Shown piece by piece: positions 17,027 to 25,152 of a DNA stretch of 64,000 bases; positions within the stretch are counted from its first letter, which is position 1; every line of letters begins with the position of its first letter. The notes beneath the pieces are model-generated. The model was not told where the DNA came from. It saw only the letters and a list, made by a program, of their open reading frames with translations, and made no database searches. The DNA is from Streptomyces hygroscopicus (GTDB lineage: Bacteria; Actinomycetota; Actinomycetes; Streptomycetales; Streptomycetaceae). The position numbers and the translations under genes were made by a program. The DNA lies in the NCBI RefSeq assembly GCF_026168105.1, contig NZ_LBMW01000005.1, forward strand, positions 208,305-272,304, given 5' to 3'.

Positions 17027-18163
17027 GTGAGCGCTCCCACCACCTACAGGACCCCCGTGCGTCATATCGCGGTAGCCCTGGCCGCCTCCACGTCGGCTCT
17101 TGCGCTCGCCGCGTGCGGCGTCATCGACAACGTCGGCGGAAGCGGCAGCTCCGCATCCCCGAAGAAGGGCGACGACATCACAGTCGGGCTGCTCCTGCCC
17201 GACAAGGACACGGCGCGCTTCGAGAAGTTCGACCACCCCATCATCAAGCAGGAGGTCGCCTCCCTCACGCAAGGCAAGGGGAAGGTCGTCTACGCCAACG
17301 CCGAGGCGAGCCCGGCCACGCAGAGTCGGCAGTTCCGGCAGATGGTGGACAGGAAGGTCGACATCATTCTGGTGGACGCGGTGGATGCAACGGCCATCGC
17401 GCCGGATGTGCAGAAGGCCAAGGACGCGGGCATACCGGTCATCGCGTACGACCGGCTCGCGCAGGGTCCGATCGACGCGTACGTCTCCCACGACAACGAG
17501 CTTGTCGGCGAGGTGCAGGGCCGCTCCATCATCGAGGCGCTCGGCTCGAATGCGTCGAGCAGCAAGATCGTCATGATGAACGGCGACCCCGCGGACCCGA
17601 ACACGGCGAAGTTCAAGGAGGGCGCCCTCGGCGAACTCCAGAACAGGGTCCAGATCGCCAAGGAGTACGACACCGACAAATGGTCGCCGGCGGTCGCCAA
17701 GGCGAATATGAGGAAGGCGATCCAGGCCATCGGCCTCAACAACATCGCCGCCGTCTACTCGGCCAACGACGGCATGGCGGGCGCCGTCATCGACGCGCTG
17801 AAGGAGGCGGGCGCCACCAAGATCCCGCCGGTGACCGGGCAGGACGCGAATCTGGACGCGGTGCAGCGGATCGTCTCGGGCGAGCAGTCCATGACCGTGT
17901 ACAAGTCGTTCCTGGACGAGGCCACCAACGCCGCGAGGATGGCGGTGGACAAGGTCCAGGGCCGTGACATCCTGTTCGACGCGCTGACCCGGGACACGGT
18001 CGACAGCCCGACGAAGAAGAAGATCCCCGCGATGCTCGTCCCGGTGGTTGTCCTCACGAGGGACAACATCAAGGACACGGTGATCGCGGACGGCGTCTAC
18101 TCCGTAAAGGACATCTGCACCCCGAAGTTCGAGGCGGACTGCGCGGCAATCGGCCTGAAGTAG
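17027..18163 (+). CDS. Sugar ABC transporter substrate-binding lipoprotein (XylF/periplasmic-binding type 4)
   Basis: A 378-residue lipoprotein: signal peptide with lipobox LAAC (Cys near residue 30), then a two-lobed periplasmic-binding fold of the ribose/xylose class. Recognisable segments are ITVGLLLPD, VDIILVDAVDATAIAP, GIPVIAYDRLAQG, MMNGDPADPNTAKFKEG, YSANDGMAGAVIDAL and PVTGQDANLDAVQRI. It should bind a sugar such as xylose outside the membrane for an ABC importer. No ATPase or permease gene is adjacent on either side, so it is an orphan. GGAAGG lies 9 nt before the GTG start. Confidence 0.88.
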   Translation: MSAPTTYRTPVRHIAVALAASTSALALAACGVIDNVGGSGSSASPKKGDDITVGLLLPDKDTARFEKFDHPIIKQEVASLTQGKGKVVYANAEASPATQSRQFRQMVDRKVDIILVDAVDATAIAPDVQKAKDAGIPVIAYDRLAQGPIDAYVSHDNELVGEVQGRSIIEALGSNASSSKIVMMNGDPADPNTAKFKEGALGELQNRVQIAKEYDTDKWSPAVAKANMRKAIQAIGLNNIAAVYSANDGMAGAVIDALKEAGATKIPPVTGQDANLDAVQRIVSGEQSMTVYKSFLDEATNAARMAVDKVQGRDILFDALTRDTVDSPTKKKIPAMLVPVVVLTRDNIKDTVIADGVYSVKDICTPKFEADCAAIGLK

Positions 18164-18232
18164 CACCCGTCCTCCGCCGCGCGCCAGGGCGCCGCCGACT
18201 TCGAATATGCCGCCTCCCAGGCCACCGTCGGT

Positions 18233-18310
18233 CCCGTCATCCGGGCCTCTGCGCTGTCATCCGGGCCGTCCCTGTCCCGTCATCGCGGCCCTTGCCCCGT
18301 CATCCGGGCC
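18233..18310. repeat. Four short direct repeats, consensus CCCGTCATCCGGGCC
   Basis: Four copies (near 18233, 18253, 18276 and 18297) spaced 20-24 bases apart; the third is diverged (CATCGCGGCC). They overlap the 3' end of the prim-pol gene and the intergenic space before it. Each unit has self-complementary CCGGGC/GCCCGG character. Confidence 0.6.
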
Positions 18311-19155
18311 GCCGACGCGATCGTCGAGCGGGCCTCGCGTTCCGTGAGGCCGGTGCGGACCGCCGCGTCGACCAGGGCGGCGGCCAGGTCGGGGCCGATG
18401 CCGTTCTCGTACGCCCGGCAGGCGGCCCAGAAGAGGCGGGTGTTGCGCTGGCCCTCGTGTGCGGCCAGGACGAACTGGACCAGGCCCTGGCCGTGTCGGC
18501 CCGTCGAGGAGGGTGTGGGGTGGCGTGTGCGCTGCGGAGGTGCGAGCAGACGCAGCAGGGCGGGTGGGCAGGGCGCGGGCGCCAGTTGGGCGGTGCCCGG
18601 CGCCGTGCTGTACACGCCGTGTTCGGTGCGCGAACCGGGGCCGACCAGATAGCCGCCGGCACCCCGGACGTCGATGCCGGGAGCCAGGCGGCTCGCCGAG
18701 TTCGGCACGACGACGTGCGGCGGGCCGCTCAGCCACAGATGGCGGCCGCCGCTCGGAGTCAGCACGACCACCGTCGCGGGGATGGTGAAGAGGTGGCGCA
18801 GCGCGAGTTCGCGCAGGGCGGCGGAGGAGTCGGTTCCGGACTTGGTGTCGAGGTCGATGCCGATCAGATGGTGGGGGTGCAGTCCGCAGGCGATGCCGTA
18901 GCCGGTGGCCCGGGGCGCGGCGGCGAACAGTTCGCGAATGCGGCGGGGGTCGGTGGAGGCGTCGTACACACCGTGTCCGAAACGGCCGCATTCGCCGTGG
19001 CAGGCGGGCGCCGTCGGATCGGGGTGGTCGTGGTGCGGGGAGCGCAGGGCCGGCAGCTTCGTCTTGGACAGCGGGATCACCGCCAGTCCCCGCTCCGCGG
19101 CGGACAGGGCATGGGCCAGGGTCAGGGTTGTGGCCTGCCGGTCGGTGGTGGCCAT
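18280..19155 (-). CDS. Bifunctional DNA primase/polymerase (prim-pol) domain protein
   Basis: A 291-residue protein. The N-terminal prim-pol domain (about residues 8-190) opens ALSAAERGLAVIPLS and carries the acidic motif GIDLDTKSG (the DxD expected for metal binding) and the later TPSGGRHLWLSGP with a conserved His. A C-terminal helical part (GLVQFVLAAHEGQRNTRLFW) resembles the primase C-terminal/helicase-linker domain. It probably primes or fills in DNA. A LexA-like box at 19166-19181 lies 11 bases upstream of the ATG at 19155, suggesting SOS control. An upstream ATG at 19173 would lie inside the box and is less likely. Confidence 0.85.
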   Translation of the reverse strand: MATTDRQATTLTLAHALSAAERGLAVIPLSKTKLPALRSPHHDHPDPTAPACHGECGRFGHGVYDASTDPRRIRELFAAAPRATGYGIACGLHPHHLIGIDLDTKSGTDSSAALRELALRHLFTIPATVVVLTPSGGRHLWLSGPPHVVVPNSASRLAPGIDVRGAGGYLVGPGSRTEHGVYSTAPGTAQLAPAPCPPALLRLLAPPQRTRHPTPSSTGRHGQGLVQFVLAAHEGQRNTRLFWAACRAYENGIGPDLAAALVDAAVRTGLTEREARSTIASAARMTGQGPR

Positions 19156-19165
19156 GACTCTATGC

Positions 19166-19181
19166 TCGTACATTTGTTCGA
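19166..19181 (-). promoter_or_regulatory. LexA (SOS)-like box before the prim-pol gene
   Basis: TCGTACATTTGTTCGA is an imperfect palindrome one base away from the Streptomyces LexA consensus TCGAAC-N4-GTTCGA. It lies 11 bases upstream of the chosen start, so a bound repressor would block transcription. Confidence 0.65.
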
Positions 19182-19344
19182 AGATGGGAAGGGGCTTTTG
19201 ATGGGCTCGGCTGAACTGAGGGCTCGACGGGGGACGATCGGGGGCAGCGGTCGGCGGGCTCGACGGGGGACGGGCGCTCAACGCTCCGCTTCCAGGTGAG
19301 GAAGCGTAGTTAAAGGGGTTTATCGACGCATCCTCACGCTTGAG

Positions 19345-19374
19345 GGCGAATCACGGCTTCCAGGGTGATTCGCC
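19345..19374. promoter_or_regulatory. Inverted repeat upstream of a small secreted protein gene
   Basis: GGCGAATCAC (19345-19354) and GTGATTCGCC (19365-19374) form a perfect 10-bp stem with a 10-nt spacer, about 135 bases before the next start. It could be an operator or a terminator between two divergent genes. Confidence 0.45.
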
Positions 19375-19508
19375 GGGGTTCGGTGGGCAACTCTGAAGTC
19401 GCGACGTCGTGCACTGTCCGAGGCGGTCGGCCAACTGCCTTGGTGCAAGCCCCACTTCACGTACGCCCCGGCCGCGAGGCGGGTGCGTACCGGGTCTGGA
19501 GGAAACAC

Positions 19509-19820
19509 ATGGCAAGCATCCGTACCGCTCGCGTCCTGGCCGCCGTAGCGGCCCTGCCCCTGGCGGCCGCCCTCTTCACGGGCGTCGCCTCGGCGGACGA
19601 CGGAGCGTTCGCGGACGACGGATCGAACGCGGCGGCCGCCGGCATCGGCCACAGCGGGGTCGGGCACGACAACAGCGGCAACTCGTCCACCACGCAACAG
19701 CAGGCGGTCGGCTCGCACGCCTCGAACCAGAGCAACACCGCTCAGGTGAACCGCTCCGCGTTCACGGCCATCGACCAGCGGAGCGAGAACCTGGCCATCA
19801 ACTTCACCAAGCTGTGGTGA
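19509..19820 (+). CDS. Small secreted protein, Asn/Ser/Gln-rich
   Basis: A 103-residue protein. A clean signal peptide (basic MASIRTAR, hydrophobic core, cleavage after GVASA) precedes a mature part of about 73 residues rich in Asp, Asn, Ser, Gln and His, with no cysteines. GGAGG lies 6 nt before the ATG. It resembles small secreted Streptomyces surface proteins in composition, but lacks chaplin or rodlin motifs. A hairpin terminator follows directly, so it is probably monocistronic. Confidence 0.8.
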   Translation: MASIRTARVLAAVAALPLAAALFTGVASADDGAFADDGSNAAAAGIGHSGVGHDNSGNSSTTQQQAVGSHASNQSNTAQVNRSAFTAIDQRSENLAINFTKLW

Positions 19821-19825
19821 GCGAT

Positions 19826-19849
19826 GGGCCGATGCTCCGTCATCGGCCC
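19826..19849 (+). terminator. Terminator of the small secreted protein gene
   Basis: GGGCCGATG-ctccgt-CATCGGCCC, a perfect 9-bp stem with a 6-nt loop starting 6 bases after the TGA stop. Confidence 0.8.
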
Positions 19850-20047
19850 TGAACCTCCCTGCAGGGTGCGCTTTCCGGGTCATCACACGTCCACGCGGCG
19901 GTACTTCGGTGCCGCCGCGCGGGCGTTTTCGCTCGGCCCCGTGCAAGCGGTCCGGTCGCGTGCACCCCGGCTTCCCGGGATCGTCGCGACCTTGACACCC
20001 AGGGCTGTCTGACGGACAGTCAGAAACCCTGAGGGGAAGGGATGACG

Positions 20048-20962
20048 ATGAGCAACGAGGGTGAGGAGGCGTTCGGCGCGCGGCTGAAGGCGTACGAGGG
20101 GCTGTCGGCCGCGGTCACGGGCGTCGGCAAGGACCCGGTCAACGTGCCGATGATCCGGCACTGGTGCGAGGCGATGGGCGACACCCATCCCGCGTACACC
20201 GGCCCGGACGCGATCGCCCCGCCCACCATGCTCCAGGTCTGGACGATGGGCGGCCTCTCCGGTCGTACGGGCCGCACCGGGGCGTACGACGAACTGCTGG
20301 GACTGCTCGACGAGGCCGGCTGCACCTCGGTCGTCGCCACCGACTGCGAGCAGGAGTATCTGCGCCCGCTGCGGCCCGGGGACGAGGTCACCTTCGATGC
20401 GGTGATCGAGTCGGTCTCGGACCGGAAGCGGACGAAGCTCGGCACGGGCTATTTCGTGACCACACGCATGGACGTACGCGTGGACGGCGAGCCCGTGGGG
20501 ACACACCGGTTCCGGATCCTCAAGTATGCGCCCGCGCGCAGGGAACCCGGCGGGACAAGGCCCCGCCCGGTGGTCAACCGGGACAACGCCGGATTCTGGG
20601 AGGGCGTGGGCCGGCACCGGCTGCTGATCCAGCGATGCGTGGGCTGCGGCACCCTGCGCCTGCCCTGGCTCCCGGGGTGCAACGCGTGCGGCTCGCCCAA
20701 GTGGGACACGGTCGAGGCGAGCGGCGAGGGGACGGTGTACTCGTACGTCGTCATGCACCATCCGCCCTTCCCGGCCTTCGAACCTCCCTATGCGGTCGGG
20801 CTGATCGAGCTGGCCGAGGGCGTGCGGATGGTCAGCAACGTGATCGGCGTGGCGCCCGGCAAGGTGCGCATCGGCATGCCCGTGCGCCTCGCGTTCGTGC
20901 GGTACGACGAGGAGCTCGAGCTCCCGGTGTTCCGGGCCCGCGACGGGGAGGAGACGCGATGA
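20048..20962 (+). CDS. MaoC/hotdog-DUF35 fusion, ChsH2-like steroid side-chain hydratase subunit
   Basis: A 304-residue two-domain protein. A MaoC-like hotdog domain (about residues 10-165; LRPLRPGDEVTF, GTGYFVTTRMDV) is followed by a DUF35 zinc-ribbon and OB-fold (about 175-300) with CVGCGTLRLPWLPGCNACG as the four-Cys zinc site. This fusion and length match mycobacterial ChsH2, which pairs with ChsH1 to hydrate 3-oxo-4,17-pregnadiene-20-carboxyl-CoA, while its DUF35 part binds the aldolase Ltp2. Both partners follow here with overlapping stop/start codons. The ATG at 20048 has better spacing from GGGGAAGGG than the ATG at 20042. A TTGACA lies at about 19991. Confidence 0.82.
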   Translation: MSNEGEEAFGARLKAYEGLSAAVTGVGKDPVNVPMIRHWCEAMGDTHPAYTGPDAIAPPTMLQVWTMGGLSGRTGRTGAYDELLGLLDEAGCTSVVATDCEQEYLRPLRPGDEVTFDAVIESVSDRKRTKLGTGYFVTTRMDVRVDGEPVGTHRFRILKYAPARREPGGTRPRPVVNRDNAGFWEGVGRHRLLIQRCVGCGTLRLPWLPGCNACGSPKWDTVEASGEGTVYSYVVMHHPPFPAFEPPYAVGLIELAEGVRMVSNVIGVAPGKVRIGMPVRLAFVRYDEELELPVFRARDGEETR

Positions 20963-21384
20963 CGGCCGGTGGAGCGGGGGCGGGAGCGGTGCGGGCGGGG
21001 ACACGGTTGCCGCCGCTCGAGATCGAGATCACACGCACGCTGATCGTGGCCGGGGCGATCGCCTCCCGCGACTACCAGGACGTGCACCACGACGCGGAAC
21101 TGGCCCGCCGGAAGGGCTCCCCCGACATCTTCATGAACATCCTGACCACCAACGGCCTTGTCGGGCGGTACGTCACCGATCACCTCGGCCCGGCCGCGGT
21201 CCTGCGCAAGGTGGCCATCCGGCTGGGCGCGCCGAACCATCCGGGCGACACGATGGTGCTGACCGGAACGGTCGAGTCGGTCGAGGGGGACACGGCCACG
21301 GTCAGGGTGGTCGGGGCGAACGGCATCGGCCTGCACGTCACGGGCACCGTCACCGTCACCGTTCCGGAAGGGGGCGCCGGATGA
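20959..21384 (+). CDS. MaoC-like dehydratase, ChsH1-like subunit
   Basis: A 141-residue hotdog protein with the ChsH1 signature: ASRDYQDVHHDAELARRKGSPDIFMNIL (read in two parts at about residues 35-62), whose Asp/His pair is the hydratase active site, then TTNGLVGRYVTDHLGP. ChsH1 supplies catalytic residues to the ChsH1-ChsH2 hydratase. It overlaps the previous gene by ATGA and the next gene likewise, so the three are translationally coupled. Confidence 0.85.
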   Translation: MTAGGAGAGAVRAGTRLPPLEIEITRTLIVAGAIASRDYQDVHHDAELARRKGSPDIFMNILTTNGLVGRYVTDHLGPAAVLRKVAIRLGAPNHPGDTMVLTGTVESVEGDTATVRVVGANGIGLHVTGTVTVTVPEGGAG

Positions 21385-22547
21385 GCGTACGGTCGAAGGA
21401 CGCCCTCGGCGGACGGGCGGCGGTCGTCGGGATCGGGGCGACCGAGTTCTCCAAGGACTCGGGGCGCAGTGAGCTTCGGCTCGCGGCGGAGGCGGTGCGG
21501 GCCGCGCTGGACGACGCCGGGCTGCGGCCCGCCGACGTGGACGGCATGGTCACGTTCACGATGGACACCAGTCCCGAGATCACCGTGGCCCAGGCGACGG
21601 GGATCGGCGAGCTGTCCTTCTTCTCCCGGATCCACTACGGGGGCGGGGCGGCATGCGCGACTGTCCAGCAGGCCGCGCTCGCGGTGGCGGTCGGGGTGGC
21701 CGAAGTCGTCGTCTGCTACCGCGCGTTCAACGAACGCTCGGGCCGCCGCTTCGGCTCGGGGGTGCGGCATCGCGAACCGTCGGCGGAGGGAACGGCACTG
21801 GGCTGGTCCCTGCCGTTCGGGCTGCTGACCCCGGCGTCCTGGGTGGCGATGGCGGCCCAGCGGTATCTGCACACGTACGGCCTGTCGCCCGAGGCGTTCG
21901 GCCATGTGGCCGTCGTGGACCGTCGCTACGCGGCGACGAATCCGGCGGCGTACTTCTGCGGTCGGCCCATCACGCTCGCCGACCACGCGGCCTCGCGCTG
22001 GATCGTGGAGCCGCTGCGGCTGCTCGACTGCTGCCAGGAGACGGACGGGGGCCAGGCGCTGGTGGTCACCACCGCGGAGAGGGCCCGCGACCTGCCGCAT
22101 CCGCCCGCGGTGATCACGGCCGCCGCGCAGGGCGCGGGCCGCGCCCAGGAGCAGATGACCAGCTTCTACCGGGACGACCTGACGGGGCTGCCGGAGATGG
22201 GCGTGGTGGCCCGCCAGCTGTGGCGGACGTCGGGGATGGGACCGGCGGACATCGACGTGGGCATCCTCTACGACCACTTCACGCCATTCGTGCTGATGCA
22301 GCTGGAGGAGTTCGGCTTCTGCGCGCCGGGCGCGGCGGCCGACTTCGTGGCCGCCGGGCGATTGCCGCTGAACACGCACGGAGGGCAGTTGGGGGAGGCG
22401 TATCTGCACGGGATGAACGGCATCGCGGAGGCCGTACGCCAACTGCGCGGCACGGCGGCCAACCAGATACCGGGCGCCGCCCGCACCCTGGTCACCGCGG
22501 GCACCGGCGTCCCCACCTCTGGCCTGATCTTGACGGCAGACCGATGA
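21381..22547 (+). CDS. Thiolase-like lipid-transfer protein, Ltp2-type aldolase
   Basis: A 388-residue thiolase-fold protein (AAVVGIGATEFSKDSGRSEL, GLRPADVDGM, HTYGLSPEAFGHVAVV, GMNGIAEAVRQLRG) of the SCP-x/Ltp group. Length and partners match mycobacterial Ltp2, which cleaves 17-hydroxy-3-oxo-pregnene-20-carboxyl-CoA to androstenedione and propionyl-CoA. It acts in the cytoplasm in complex with the DUF35 domain of the ChsH2-like protein encoded two genes upstream. A hairpin terminator lies 24 bases past the stop. Ltp-like proteins of other pathways look similar, so the substrate is inferred from the cassette. Confidence 0.8.
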   Translation: MSVRSKDALGGRAAVVGIGATEFSKDSGRSELRLAAEAVRAALDDAGLRPADVDGMVTFTMDTSPEITVAQATGIGELSFFSRIHYGGGAACATVQQAALAVAVGVAEVVVCYRAFNERSGRRFGSGVRHREPSAEGTALGWSLPFGLLTPASWVAMAAQRYLHTYGLSPEAFGHVAVVDRRYAATNPAAYFCGRPITLADHAASRWIVEPLRLLDCCQETDGGQALVVTTAERARDLPHPPAVITAAAQGAGRAQEQMTSFYRDDLTGLPEMGVVARQLWRTSGMGPADIDVGILYDHFTPFVLMQLEEFGFCAPGAAADFVAAGRLPLNTHGGQLGEAYLHGMNGIAEAVRQLRGTAANQIPGAARTLVTAGTGVPTSGLILTADR

Positions 22548-22570
22548 AGGGCACTGCTCCCGTACGCGTC

Positions 22571-22591
22571 CCTGAGGGGTGAACCCTCAGG
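22571..22591 (+). terminator. Terminator of the chsH2-chsH1-ltp2-like operon
   Basis: CCTGAGGG-gtgaa-CCCTCAGG, an 8-bp stem, flanked by outer GTACGC/GCGTAC complementarity. A second smaller hairpin, TCCACCT-tcagg-AGGTGGA, is at 22608-22626. Confidence 0.75.
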
Positions 22592-22715
22592 CGTACGTAC
22601 AAGACAGTCCACCTTCAGGAGGTGGATGCGGCCCTCCGCGTACAACCTGAGGGGGAGGCCGCTTCGGGACCTGCGGCCGATCCGCCGCAGCAGGTGGCGA
22701 CCCTAGCGTTGAGCC

Positions 22716-23270
22716 ATGACCACACCCGTCTGCACCAGCGCTTCGAACGCCGCTGCATCAGCGAGGCAGACTCTTTTCTACCCGTCGTTCTCGTCGTACG
22801 TGAGGGCCCGCCAGCCGGTGCTGCTGCGCACCGCCCGGTCGCTGACCGCGAACCCGAGCGACGCGGAGGATCTGCTGCAGACCGCCCTGACGAAGACGTA
22901 TGTCGCCTGGGACCGGATCGAGGACCATCGCGCGCTCGACGGGTACGTGCGCCGGGCGCTGCTGAACACGCGGACCTCGCAGTGGCGCAAGCGCAAGGTC
23001 GACGAGTTCGTCTGCGACGAGCTGCCCGAGCCGGAGGGGGCGCCGGCCGTGGACCCGGCCGAGGGCCAGGCCCTGCACGACGCCATGTGGCGCGCGATCA
23101 TGAAACTGCCCGCGCGGCAGCGGGCGATGGTGGTCCTGCGCTACTACGAGGACCTGAGCGAGGCCCAGACGGCAGAGGTGCTCGGCGTCTCCATCGGCAC
23201 GGTCAAGTCGGCGGTCTCCCGTGCCCTGGGCAAGCTCCGCGACGATCCCGAACTGGAGCCGGTGCGCTAG
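22716..23270 (+). CDS. SigE-family ECF RNA polymerase sigma factor
   Basis: A 184-residue group 4 sigma factor. Region 2 is seen in LLRTARSLTANPSDAEDLLQTALTKTYVAW (about residues 36-65, read in parts). Region 4 is PARQRAMVVLRYYEDLSEAQ followed by the HTH TAEVLGVSIGTVKSAVSRAL. There is no C-terminal extension and no anti-sigma gene beside it. A TAGCGT hexamer at 22704-22709 ends six bases before the ATG and no ribosome binding site is visible, which suggests a leaderless mRNA. Confidence 0.9.
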   Translation: MTTPVCTSASNAAASARQTLFYPSFSSYVRARQPVLLRTARSLTANPSDAEDLLQTALTKTYVAWDRIEDHRALDGYVRRALLNTRTSQWRKRKVDEFVCDELPEPEGAPAVDPAEGQALHDAMWRAIMKLPARQRAMVVLRYYEDLSEAQTAEVLGVSIGTVKSAVSRALGKLRDDPELEPVR

Positions 23271-23387
23271 TCACCCGGCATGTGCTCTGATCGATCATGT
23301 CGGGGCCTAGTGACATACCGCGCGGTATGTGCGCAGAATCAGCGCAACCTCTACTACCGCGTTGGCAATGCCGCCCAGGAGGACGCC

Positions 23388-25043
<1,656 letters not shown>

Positions 25044-25062
25044 CGCTGTACATCGGCACGTT

Positions 25063-25092
25063 GGGGCGCTGTTTCACGTGAAACAGCGCCCC
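25063..25092. other. parS: parS centromere site inside a 30-bp perfect palindrome
   Basis: The central 14 bases at 25071-25084 are GTTTCACGTGAAAC, the exact ParB-binding parS sequence of Streptomyces. The palindrome extends by GGGGCGCT / AGCGCCCC on the two sides to 30 bp without a spacer. It lies between two convergent genes, so it can also end transcription from both directions. Several parS copies cluster around oriC in this genus, which places this window in the origin-proximal core. Confidence 0.93.
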
Positions 25093-25152
25093 ACACCGCT
25101 TATGGGGAGCCAATTCCCCTTCGGGCGCGTTCAGTTCGTGTTACGGGCGCGC

